Of a stretch of 64,000 nt of DNA, positions 17,304-26,036 are shown piece by piece. Source of the DNA: Vibrio metschnikovii CIP 69.14. Its GTDB lineage: Bacteria; Pseudomonadota; Gammaproteobacteria; Enterobacterales; Vibrionaceae. Every line of letters starts with the position of its first letter. The stretch's first letter is position 1. The stretch covers positions 558,001 through 622,000 of the forward strand of contig NZ_ACZO01000007.1 in the NCBI RefSeq assembly GCF_000176155.1, given 5' to 3'. The position numbers and the translations under genes are program-made. Under the pieces are notes generated by a model, which was given only the letters and a program-made list of their open reading frames with translations, was not told where the DNA came from and ran no database searches.

Positions 17304-20300
17304 GCCTTTGGCTTTTCGTCTGAAAGTGATGCCAATATTATTAACAGCAGCGATATATACATCGTGGTCGGTTAATGTTTTGGCCGCACCACTCAGTAAT
17401 CTTAATCTAGATAGCATCATGCAGAATGGGCAATCTGTTTTTTTGCATACCATTGATAATCAACATGTAAAAATTAATTTTATTAATAGTCACGTGTTTC
17501 GTTTACAAGCCAGCCATAACGACATTTTTACAGATGTTAAAACGGATGCAGTCAACGATCAGTGTGCTAATTTTAAATGTGATAACAGTGATTTTAATGC
17601 AGAAGCGCTGCCCAACATTGTTATTAATGATCAACAAGGTTATGTCGCGATCAATGTTTCACAACAAGGTGAATATCATCTCATTACAACCGACGCCCTT
17701 GCACTACGTGTTTACCATGCACCGTTAACTTTTGCTTTATATAAATCCGATAATATGACACCGCTATGGAGAGAATTGCAGCCGATAGACCTAGGTGCCT
17801 CGGTGGATGGTTTTGACCAAAGTGAACTCAAATTTTATAACAGCAATCTAAAAACGGTACAAACGTTATCCAGTAGTAAGGATGAACATTTCTACGGTGG
17901 AGGGCAGCAAAATGGAGAGTTTGAATTTAATGGTAAAATTCTCAAAGCGTCGTATTCTGGCGGCTGGGAAGAATTTGATCGCCCGAGTCCTGCTCCTTTT
18001 TACTTCTCAGATAAAGGATATGGCGTGTTACGCCATACTTGGCGAAATGGTGCGCATGATTTCCGCAGTATTGATCAAGCGGTATCTTCTTATAATGAAA
18101 ACCGTTTTGATGCCTATTATTTTGTTGGGGAGACGCTCCACGAAATAGTTGATCACTATACAAACTTAACTGGACGTCCACATTTGATGGCTCGTTGGGC
18201 TTATTATTTAGGTGATGCTGACTGCTATCAAAATAAAAATGGTGCTTATCCTTCTGGTTGGCCTGATTCGCCAGGAAATACAAGAGATGTGGTGGATCAA
18301 GTCGCAATACCTTATAAAAATCACGACATGCCAGTGGGTTGGATTTTACCGAATGATGGTTATGGGTGTGGATATTCTGATCTGGCGGGTACGGTGAGTG
18401 AGCTAGATAAGCTAGGAATTCAAACGGGGTTGTGGACACAAAAATCACTGGATCAAATTCGTCAAGAAGTCAGTGATGGCATAAAAGTGTATAAATTGGA
18501 TGTAGCTTGGACAGGCCCAGGAAAACTTTATTCATTGGCAGCGAATAATGATGCTCATATAGGATTGATGGAAAACTCAACAACGCGAGGCATGATTTGG
18601 ACCGTCATGGGATGGGCAGGAACACAGCGCTACAGTGTGACTTGGACAGGCGATCAAGCGGCAAGTTGGGATTATATACGCTGGCATATTCCAACATTTA
18701 TCGGTTCTGGATTATCGGGACAAGCTTATGCCTCTTCAGATGTTAATGGTATTTTTGGTTCGGGTGCCGAAACTTTTACTCGTGATCTCCAATTTAAAAC
18801 GTTCACACCAGTATTAATTTCTATGTCAGGTTGGGATCGTGGGGAGCGTAAGCATGCTTGGTGGCATGATGGTGATTTTAATGGCAAATTGTATCGGGAT
18901 ATCAATCGGGATTATTTGATGTTGAAGTCTGCCCTTATGCCTTATATGTATCATTACGCTTATCAAGCCGATCAATCGGGATCGCCACTCGTTCGAGCCA
19001 TGACTTGGGAGTTTCCTGATGACGCGCGTTTGAAAAGTGAAGAGTTTAAATATCAATACATGTACGGTGAGTCTTTATTGGTTGCTCCGGTGTACGAGCC
19101 AATGGCAAAAAACAATGGTTGGTATAAACAACTCTATTTGCCCACAGGCGAATGGATAGACTTTTGGGACGGGACTCGTACCTCTGTGCCGGATGGGGGA
19201 AAAGTGTTGGAATACTATCCCGTTACGATTGATCGAATCCCCGTGTTAGTTCGAGCTGGTGCGATTATCCCGATGTATCAAGGGGCGCGTTCTGATGCAC
19301 TACAAGATCAATCACATGTGATCATGCAGGTTTTTCCGCACGGTGAAAGCCACTTTACTCTTTATGAAGATGATGGTGAAACCCGTGCCTACCGAGAGCA
19401 GAATGCTTACGCAGAAACACAGATCCATGTACAAGCTCCGCATATAGGTACTCCGGGTAATATTACTATCACGATTGAGCCAGCTGTTATACATCATGCT
19501 TATGATGGGCAAATTAATCAGCGCAGTTATCACATTCAAGTGAGTTCATTGATTGCTCCGCAGTTAGTTAAGCATAATAACCTCGTGTTGAATCAACATC
19601 AGACTCAAAATAACTTTGCACAAGCGGATGAAGGATGGTTCTTTGACTCATCTGACAAAAATGGTGTAGTACATATTAAGCTTCCTAAACAGTCCGTATA
19701 TGAGCAGCAGCAAGTCATGATTGATATTGATGAAGCGGCAATATGGCCAGAAACGCTACCATATCCACAGCCCAACTATCATACGGAATTTGATAAAAGC
19801 TTGCTCAAAATTGTTAAACCAATGCCAGCTGAACCTGGAACACCTTTTGTGAATGCATTAGATGGTGATGTGGCAAGCTTATACCATTCACCATGGGAGC
19901 CGACAGAACCATCCGAACAAACTCCGATGGATTTTATTGTTCAATTAGGTGGCACATTTAACGTTTCTGGTTTTACCTATTTACCCGATGAAATGGCCGG
20001 TAACGGAACTATTACTCAATATCGTCTTTATCTATCGACGACTAATGGTAACTGGGGAGAGCCCGTTGCAGAAGGAACTTGGCCACAAACAGAGGCGTTA
20101 AAAATAGCGGATTTTTCAGAAACTGAAGCGAGTTATTTACGTTTTGAAGCGGTTGCCGCTTCGGGTGGCTTTGTCAGTGCGAGAGAGTTTGACATTATTG
20201 CAACGAAAAAGCGCACGCCAACCAAAACGATCGAATTAACCGAAGATCATCTCACGATCGAAGGAGAGGTAAAAGTGGGTTCGTCGGTAACGGGTAGTGA

Positions 20301-21204
20301 AATGCAGATGAATGGATTGAATTTTCAGTCCGGTATTGGAATGCAAGCACCAGCAAACGTCAGTTTTAGCCTTGATGGAACTTGGACGCGCTTAACAGCG
20401 GATGTCGGCATCGATGACAGTTGTAAAATTGAAGGCAACAAAGTTAAAGCGAGCGTTTATGCCGACGGTGTAAAAGTATGGGAATATGATCTAGAAGGTC
20501 CAGCGGTAGTGAAACCGGATTTGGATTTATACAACATCAAACACATTATATTGCGTACTGATGATATCGATAACGACGTGACGGGGGATTGTGTCAACTG
20601 GGCTAATTTAAAATTAACTGGCCCAGAAACAGCAACCTTTAATGAGTTTGATCGGACGGCGATTCGCTTTATTGAAAAACCCAAAGCGCAATCTGGTTCT
20701 GAAATCGAAAAAGCTTTCGATGGTGATCTGAATAGTATTTATCATTCACCATGGTTCCCTGAACACGATTCTGAAAAAGCGCCGCAACATTTTGTGATCG
20801 ATTTGAGTGCTGACTTTATGGTTAGTGGGTTTAGTTATGTTGCACGACCCGGTGCAGGAAACGGAGCAATCGGTGATTATCGTCTCTCTTTGTCTGAAGA
20901 TGGTCAGAACTTCATAGAAGTTTCGGTAGGAACTTTTGAGCATCGTGATGGCGTGCAAAAATTAGAATTTTCACCGTATCAAGCGAAATACCTGAAATTT
21001 GAGGCGTTATCCGGTGTGGGTGACTTCGTCTCGGCTGCTGAGTTTGATGTATTTGCTCAGAAAGTGAAAAACAAGAACCCTATCGAACCGGAGTTATCAT
21101 CAAGTTCAGGGGGAAGTATGGGGCTGTTCTATTTATGGCAATTATTCCTTGTTGGTTTAGTTCGTTACTATCGCTCCAAGTTTAGTTTTTGTGACCCGAA
21201 ATAG
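17299..21204 (+). CDS. secreted GH31 glycosidase with CBM32-like domains, probable alpha-N-acetylgalactosaminidase
   Basis: The 1301-residue protein has a signal peptide (residues 1-30, ending VNVLAA). The GH31 catalytic part spans about 160-700, with likely nucleophile Asp401 (YKLDVAWTG) and acid/base Asp452 (TWTGDQAASW). A CBM32/F5-8C-like domain follows (about 834-975), then an NPCBM-like domain (about 980-1110), then a second CBM32-like domain (about 1118-1255). Both CBM32-like domains share LYHSPW or IYHSPW, VSGF and FVSA-EFD. The tail (SSSSGGSMGLFYLWQLFLVGL plus YYRSK) looks like a GlyGly-CTERM anchor, suggesting type II secretion and rhombosortase processing. GH31 includes an alpha-GalNAc-ase subfamily with such modules. 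The aga neighbours and AgaR-like sites make GalNAc the likely product. Specificity is inferred. Confidence 0.85.
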   Translation: MKPLAFRLKVMPILLTAAIYTSWSVNVLAAPLSNLNLDSIMQNGQSVFLHTIDNQHVKINFINSHVFRLQASHNDIFTDVKTDAVNDQCANFKCDNSDFNAEALPNIVINDQQGYVAINVSQQGEYHLITTDALALRVYHAPLTFALYKSDNMTPLWRELQPIDLGASVDGFDQSELKFYNSNLKTVQTLSSSKDEHFYGGGQQNGEFEFNGKILKASYSGGWEEFDRPSPAPFYFSDKGYGVLRHTWRNGAHDFRSIDQAVSSYNENRFDAYYFVGETLHEIVDHYTNLTGRPHLMARWAYYLGDADCYQNKNGAYPSGWPDSPGNTRDVVDQVAIPYKNHDMPVGWILPNDGYGCGYSDLAGTVSELDKLGIQTGLWTQKSLDQIRQEVSDGIKVYKLDVAWTGPGKLYSLAANNDAHIGLMENSTTRGMIWTVMGWAGTQRYSVTWTGDQAASWDYIRWHIPTFIGSGLSGQAYASSDVNGIFGSGAETFTRDLQFKTFTPVLISMSGWDRGERKHAWWHDGDFNGKLYRDINRDYLMLKSALMPYMYHYAYQADQSGSPLVRAMTWEFPDDARLKSEEFKYQYMYGESLLVAPVYEPMAKNNGWYKQLYLPTGEWIDFWDGTRTSVPDGGKVLEYYPVTIDRIPVLVRAGAIIPMYQGARSDALQDQSHVIMQVFPHGESHFTLYEDDGETRAYREQNAYAETQIHVQAPHIGTPGNITITIEPAVIHHAYDGQINQRSYHIQVSSLIAPQLVKHNNLVLNQHQTQNNFAQADEGWFFDSSDKNGVVHIKLPKQSVYEQQQVMIDIDEAAIWPETLPYPQPNYHTEFDKSLLKIVKPMPAEPGTPFVNALDGDVASLYHSPWEPTEPSEQTPMDFIVQLGGTFNVSGFTYLPDEMAGNGTITQYRLYLSTTNGNWGEPVAEGTWPQTEALKIADFSETEASYLRFEAVAASGGFVSAREFDIIATKKRTPTKTIELTEDHLTIEGEVKVGSSVTGSEMQMNGLNFQSGIGMQAPANVSFSLDGTWTRLTADVGIDDSCKIEGNKVKASVYADGVKVWEYDLEGPAVVKPDLDLYNIKHIILRTDDIDNDVTGDCVNWANLKLTGPETATFNEFDRTAIRFIEKPKAQSGSEIEKAFDGDLNSIYHSPWFPEHDSEKAPQHFVIDLSADFMVSGFSYVARPGAGNGAIGDYRLSLSEDGQNFIEVSVGTFEHRDGVQKLEFSPYQAKYLKFEALSGVGDFVSAAEFDVFAQKVKNKNPIEPELSSSSGGSMGLFYLWQLFLVGLVRYYRSKFSFCDPK

Positions 21205-21225
21205 TAGTTTTTATGTTAAACCTAA

Positions 21226-21247
21226 CCCCTACTTGCCTAAGTAGGGG
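21226..21247. terminator. terminator-like hairpin between GH31 and queH
   Basis: CCCCTACTT (21226-21234) pairs perfectly with AAGTAGGGG (21239-21247) around a GCCT loop. ATTTTCG follows on the plus strand. It sits between convergent genes and may serve both. Confidence 0.7.
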
Positions 21248-21262
21248 ATTTTCGCTTTTATT

Positions 21263-21913
21263 TTACTCATCAGTATAATACTGCACGCCAATTTGAATTC
21301 GTGGTCTATCATTAGCCACCCGCCAGCGGTTGGTATCACGCAGTGAATAGATACAGCCGCAGTATTCTTGTTGGTAAAAACGTTCTCGCTTGGCCAGTTC
21401 AACCATGCGGCTTGCTCCACCTTGTTTGCGCCAGTTAAAAGTCCAGTAAGCCAGGTTTGGGTAACGTGCTGCAGCGCGTTGACCACAGTCATTAATTTGT
21501 TGCATATTTTTCCAACGCGAGATCCCTAAGCAACTGGTGAAGGTATCAAATCCATTTTCATGGGCATATAAAGCGGTGCGTTCAAAACGCATGTCAAAGC
21601 ACTCGGTGCAGCGAATGCCGCGCTCAGGTTCCCATTCCATGCCTTTGACCCGTTCAAACCAGTTTGGCGCGTCGTAGTCAGCGTCAATAAACGGAATACC
21701 CAGTTTTTCAGCAAAACGAATGTTCTCTTCTTTACGGATCAAATACTCTTTTTCTGGATGGATATTCGGGTTATAGAAAAAGACCGTAAGCTCGATTCCC
21801 GCGTTAACTATTCGCTCCATCACATCACCAGCGCAAGGGGCGCAGCAAGAGTGCAGTAAAACGTTGTTCGAGACGTTGGGGGTTTCTAAGATAATACTTT
21901 GTAAAGTGGACAT
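21263..21913 (-). CDS. queH: epoxyqueuosine reductase QueH
   Basis: The 216-residue cytoplasmic enzyme shows the QueH (DUF208) cysteine pattern: [14 protein letters not shown] near the N-terminus, then [26 protein letters not shown] and [13 protein letters not shown]. QueH reduces epoxyqueuosine to queuosine in tRNA, replacing the unrelated QueG, and binds an Fe-S cluster and a metal through these Cys and Asp residues. The length is typical. The ATG at 21913 gives [12 protein letters not shown]. It is a single gene, convergent with the GH31 gene. Confidence 0.92.
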   Translation of the reverse strand: MSTLQSIILETPNVSNNVLLHSCCAPCAGDVMERIVNAGIELTVFFYNPNIHPEKEYLIRKEENIRFAEKLGIPFIDADYDAPNWFERVKGMEWEPERGIRCTECFDMRFERTALYAHENGFDTFTSCLGISRWKNMQQINDCGQRAAARYPNLAYWTFNWRKQGGASRMVELAKRERFYQQEYCGCIYSLRDTNRWRVANDRPRIQIGVQYYTDE

Positions 21914-22265
21914 AAGAGTAAAGACATGAGGGTGAATAAATAATGTTAACGTATTGTACCAATATGCAGCCAGTTTTCTAGCGATTAATGATAAGTCTAA
22001 AAAGTAGATGAAAGTTGGATCTTTTTTGATTTTTGCTGTTTAAACATAACGATACTTTATGTTTATATTCAATTTTTAATCAAATACGAATCCAAGTAGT
22101 GATAATTGTTTTTATTTAACATTATAGTGTTGTTTTTATTGATTTTTATTTTATTCATTTACCATGATTATGGTTGTTTTTTTTATAAAAATTATAGACG
22201 TATTGTGTAAAAAACTTGTGCTATGATTCGCATCGATGAGCAGAGTGTTTTTGTGGAGTTCTGTA
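21914..22265. other. AT-rich intergenic region between divergent queH and the cation efflux gene
   Basis: About 350 bp, strongly AT-rich with T-tracts. It must hold the promoters of both divergent genes. No ORF, repeat or clear operator was recognised. Confidence 0.5.
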
Positions 22266-23150
22266 ATGAATCGTAAAACCAGCGCAGCACTCATGTCGGT
22301 GGGTTCTAATAGCACGTTAATTGTGATGAAAATGACGGTGGGGATTTTTAGTGGCTCGGTGAGTATCATTTCAGAAGCCATACACTCTGCCATGGATCTT
22401 ATTGCGGCATTAATTGCGTTATTTGCCGTTAGTACCTCCGATTTACCACCAGACGATAACCATCCTTACGGACACAGTAAAATTGAGAACGTTTCAGGCG
22501 TATTAGAAGCGTTATTGATTTTGGGTGCTGCAGCATGGATTGTCTATGAAGCGATCAGTAAGCTGTTTAATCCTCAGCCAGTCAGTGCAATAGGGCTAGG
22601 CGTAGTCGTGATGTTGATTTCTGCTCTGGTTAACTTATTGGTTTCAAGATACCTTTATCGGGTGGCTAAAGAAGAAGAGTCTATTGCGCTACAAGCGGAT
22701 GCTCTGCATTTAAAAGCGGATGTATTAACCTCACTCGGTGTTGCGGTGGGGCTATCGGTGATGCTAGTTGCCGGATACTTAGGTTATGACTGGTATTTTG
22801 TCGATGCGATTGTGGCCATCTTTGTTGCGGTATTTATTTCTCGTGAAGGGGTGAGCTTGTTATGCGAAGCGTTTCGCCCTTTATTAGACCATAGTATTTC
22901 GGACCAAGAGTTAGCGCTGACTTGTCAAACCATTAAAAGTGTTTGTGGGCCAGAGATGAGCTTTCATCAGTTACGTACTCGTTATTCAGGCCGTCACCGT
23001 CATATTGATTTTCATCTTACTGTACCTAAATCGATGTGTGTCGATGCTGCCCACCAACAATGCGATAGAATTGAAGCGGCGATCATGGCTGTGCTGCCCA
23101 ATGCTGAGGTGTTAATTCATGTAGAGCCCGATTATCGCCATTCAACGTAA
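22266..23150 (+). CDS. cation diffusion facilitator family efflux transporter
   Basis: About 294 residues from the ATG at 22266; the ATG at 22236 has no ribosome site. It has about six membrane helices. The CDF metal-binding motifs are visible in EAIHSAMDLIAALIALFAV and HLKADVLTSLGVAV, and the C-terminal cytoplasmic domain has RTRYSGRHRHIDFHLTVP and VLIHVEPD. It should export divalent metals such as zinc or iron in exchange for protons. The gene stands alone, so the metal cannot be assigned. Confidence 0.9.
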   Translation: MNRKTSAALMSVGSNSTLIVMKMTVGIFSGSVSIISEAIHSAMDLIAALIALFAVSTSDLPPDDNHPYGHSKIENVSGVLEALLILGAAAWIVYEAISKLFNPQPVSAIGLGVVVMLISALVNLLVSRYLYRVAKEEESIALQADALHLKADVLTSLGVAVGLSVMLVAGYLGYDWYFVDAIVAIFVAVFISREGVSLLCEAFRPLLDHSISDQELALTCQTIKSVCGPEMSFHQLRTRYSGRHRHIDFHLTVPKSMCVDAAHQQCDRIEAAIMAVLPNAEVLIHVEPDYRHST

Positions 23151-23278
23151 GGTGTTGTGAGTCGTCAATCGGTCGGTATTTGTAATTAACGGTTGCTACC
23201 CAATAGTAAAGGCCTCAAAATGGCGGACTTTGCGCGGCGGTGTCGCGTTGTTTATTTTATTACTATTGAGAATCATAT

Positions 23279-24649
23279 ATGGGTTTTACCTCGCTCGGTC
23301 TTTCTGCACCAATCCTTAAAGCTATTGAAGAGAAAGGGTATAACACGCCTTCGCCTATCCAAGTGCAGGCCATTCCTGCGGTATTAGAGGGCAAGGATGT
23401 CATGGCAGCAGCTCAGACTGGCACAGGAAAAACAGCTGGCTTTACATTGCCTATTTTGGAGCTTTTATCAAAGGGTCCAAAGGTTCGAGCCAATCAGGTG
23501 CGCGCTTTAATTCTTACTCCTACCCGTGAGCTGGCTGCGCAAATTCAAGAAAGTATTCTAGTCTACGGTCGCCATCTGCCATTAAGCAGTGCCGTTGTCT
23601 TTGGTGGAGTGAAAGTCAACCCTCAAATGCAGCGGATGTGTAAAGGGGCGGATATTTTAGTGGCTACCCCTGGTCGATTGATGGATCTGTATAACCAAAA
23701 TGCGGTCAAGTTTGATCAACTGGAAATCTTAGTCTTGGATGAAGCGGATCGCATGTTAGATATGGGTTTTATCCGTGATATTCGTAAGATACTGAAATTA
23801 CTGCCAGAAAGACGTCAGAACTTATTATTCTCGGCAACGTTTTCGGCCGAGATCCGTGAGCTTGCCAAAGGTTTAGTCAATAACCCGGTTGAAATTTCAG
23901 TCAGCCCTGCCAACTCAACGGCAAGAACCGTTGAACAGTGCATTTATCCGGCTGATGTGAAAAAGAAACCAGCCATGTTGGTTAAATTGGTCAAAGAGGG
24001 TAATTGGCAACAAGTGTTGGTCTTTATGCGTACCAAACATGGTGCGAACCGCTTAGCGACGTATTTAAATGAACAAGGTTTAACTGCGGCGGCGATTCAT
24101 GGTAATAAAAGTCAAGGCGCACGTACCCGTGCGTTAGCCGATTTTAAAGCGGGTGATATCCGCATTCTGGTCGCCACCGACATTGCCGCACGTGGTATTG
24201 ATATTCCTCAATTGCCACAAGTGGTCAATTTTGAGTTGCCTAAAGTGGCTGAAGATTATGTCCATCGTATCGGCCGTACTGGTCGCGCAGGAGAAGTGGG
24301 TAAAGCGATCTCGTTTGTGTGTGAATTGGAAGCACCGGAGTTATTTGCTATTGAACGTTTAATTCAAACGGTGTTACCTCGAATGAGTTTGGCCGGTTTT
24401 GAGCCAACTAATGTTGTCCCTGAATCGAAGTTAGATGGTCGTCCGCTTAAACCTAAAAAACCCAAAAAAGTGAAGAAGCCGACAGCGACTCAGCAAAATA
24501 CGGGTCATCGTGGTCAAACGTCCGGTGAGGGACGCCCTGCGAACAAATCCAATCCTAATTCAGCGAAAAAGAGTCCGTCACATCGTACTCGTCGCCCATC
24601 ATCAGCAGTCAATACGCCGGTCGTTAAATCTGCTCCTCGATCTGCTTAA
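23279..24649 (+). CDS. rhlE: DEAD-box ATP-dependent RNA helicase RhlE
   Basis: The 456-residue helicase starts with the Q motif ([20 protein letters not shown], then PSPIQ). Then come [11 protein letters not shown] (motif I, about residue 47), [19 protein letters not shown] (about residue 151), SATF (III) and [10 protein letters not shown] (VI, about residue 329). The C-terminal 85 residues are basic and low complexity ([20 protein letters not shown]), typical of RhlE RNA-binding tails. It remodels RNA in ribosome assembly or cold adaptation. The leader (23151-23278) has no other gene. A hairpin at 24666-24694 follows. Confidence 0.93.
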   Translation: MGFTSLGLSAPILKAIEEKGYNTPSPIQVQAIPAVLEGKDVMAAAQTGTGKTAGFTLPILELLSKGPKVRANQVRALILTPTRELAAQIQESILVYGRHLPLSSAVVFGGVKVNPQMQRMCKGADILVATPGRLMDLYNQNAVKFDQLEILVLDEADRMLDMGFIRDIRKILKLLPERRQNLLFSATFSAEIRELAKGLVNNPVEISVSPANSTARTVEQCIYPADVKKKPAMLVKLVKEGNWQQVLVFMRTKHGANRLATYLNEQGLTAAAIHGNKSQGARTRALADFKAGDIRILVATDIAARGIDIPQLPQVVNFELPKVAEDYVHRIGRTGRAGEVGKAISFVCELEAPELFAIERLIQTVLPRMSLAGFEPTNVVPESKLDGRPLKPKKPKKVKKPTATQQNTGHRGQTSGEGRPANKSNPNSAKKSPSHRTRRPSSAVNTPVVKSAPRSA

Positions 24650-24665
24650 ATCCGATTGATGAAAG

Positions 24666-24694
24666 TCGCGCACTGCACTTTATGGAGTGCGCGA
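24666..24694 (+). terminator. terminator hairpin after rhlE
   Basis: TCGCGCACT (24666-24674) pairs perfectly with AGTGCGCGA (24686-24694), then TTT and A-rich sequence. The short T run makes it a moderate terminator. Confidence 0.65.
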
Positions 24695-24780
24695 TTTAAA
24701 AAATGACGGTTATTTAGCGATTTAGCCTTTAGTGTATTAACCTTAGTGATGAGTGTTTTCACGTAAAAGGTGATAAGGAT

Positions 24781-25913
24781 ATGCAAAAATACACACAACT
24801 GGCAGTGGTGCTTGGGGCGTTTTTTTCTGGTTCTGCGCTGGCGGCGAATGCGGTCGCTGATGCGCGAGGGAATGCAATGGGTAATACTGGGGTAACTACC
24901 TCAGATTATCTATTAGCGCCGTTTTATAACCCAGCGTTAACCGCAGTTTATCGTAGTCGAGATGATTTTGGCGTGCTATTACCCGCGGTCGGTATTAACC
25001 TGCGCGATAGCGATGATAATTTATCGACGATTGATGATTTACAAGATGTGATCAAAGCGTTTGAAGCTGGTGATACTTCACAAGCAACGCAAGATCGATT
25101 GAATCGTTATTTAGATGACTTAAATAACAATAAACCTTTTGCAGTGTCTGGTGGTTTAGGTGTTGCCGTCGCCATTCCGATGAACCGAGTTTCATTAAAC
25201 TTTTTTGCGCGCGGCTACGTTGAGATCCTCGCGAAAGCACAGATCAGTGATGATGTTGATCCGGTCAATCGCTATCAAGACTCTAGTGTTGATCTCATGG
25301 CTTTTGGTTATTCCGAATACGGGCTTGCAGTGGCGAAAATGGTGCAGTATCGCGGCCACCAATGGGCTATCGGTGTGGCGCCGAAAATCCAACAACTCAA
25401 AACTTATCAACAGAGCTTAAGTGTTAAAGAATTTGATTTAGATGATTATGATCAGAGTGAAACCAGTGACAGCGCTTTTAACCTCGATTTAGGTGTCGTG
25501 TGGCTAAAAGATAACTATCGCGCAGGTGTGGCGGTAAAAGATCTGTTTAGTCAAAAAATCACGACATTTAATGGCATCAATCAATACAAATTGGACACTC
25601 AAGTTACCGTATCGGGTGGTTATGTCACCGATGCTTTCACCGCTGCTGTGGATTTAGATCTCACCAAACAATCTCGTTTTGACGGCAAAGGAGATGATAC
25701 CCAGTTCTTACGCTTTGGTATTGTGAAGGTAATGCATGGCGTTGGGCACAGTTACGAGCTGGCTATGAGATTGATTTAGAAAGTAATCTTGATAATGCTA
25801 TTACCGCAGGTATTGGTTTTAGTCCGTTTGATGTGGTGCGCTTTGATTTAGCAGGGAACTACGCTGGTAAACATCAGATGGGGGTTGCCGCTAACCTTTC
25901 GCTGACTTTTTAA
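24781..25913 (+). pseudogene. TraF-like (PF13729 type) outer-membrane protein, frameshifted near the 3' end
   Basis: The frame from 24781 encodes a signal peptide (MQKYTQLAVVLGAFFSGSALA) and a beta-rich protein (NAVADARGNAMGNTGVTTSD, LAPFYNPALTA) like the chromosomal TraF_2 family. After RFGI at about 25722 the frame turns to nonsense and stops at 25779. Removing two bases from the TGTG at 25722-25725 restores RFGIEGNAWRWAQLRAGYEID and a full C-terminus, ending VAANLSLTF at 25913. So a 2-nt insertion (TG duplication) splits the gene. The truncated protein lacks about 60 barrel residues. It could be a true mutation or a sequencing error. Confidence 0.8.
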
Positions 25914-25958
25914 GCTGATATTTATCGCGTAGAGTGATGCTCTTGTCTAAATAGAGAT

Positions 25959-25986
25959 AAAGCGGCGGGCCTATGCTCGCCGCTTT
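25959..25986 (+). terminator. 9-bp hairpin after the TraF-like gene
   Basis: AAAGCGGCG (25959-25967) pairs with CGCCGCTTT (25978-25986). It is the first of two consecutive hairpins between convergent genes. Confidence 0.6.
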
Positions 25987-25995
25987 GACATGTAT

Positions 25996-26036
25996 AACCG
26001 CTTCAGGTCTACTCGACGTTGAAGCGGTTTTTTATT
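25996..26036 (+). terminator. rho-independent terminator
   Basis: AACCGCTTCA (25996-26005) pairs perfectly with TGAAGCGGTT (26020-26029), followed by TTTTTTATTTTAT. This is the main plus-strand terminator and abuts the stop codon of the convergent metalloprotease gene. Confidence 0.85.

Noticed and set aside
22236..22265. Upstream start for the cation efflux gene
   Set aside because: The in-frame ATG at 22236 has no ribosome site and adds residues (MSRVFLWSSV) not seen in the family; 22266 is preferred.
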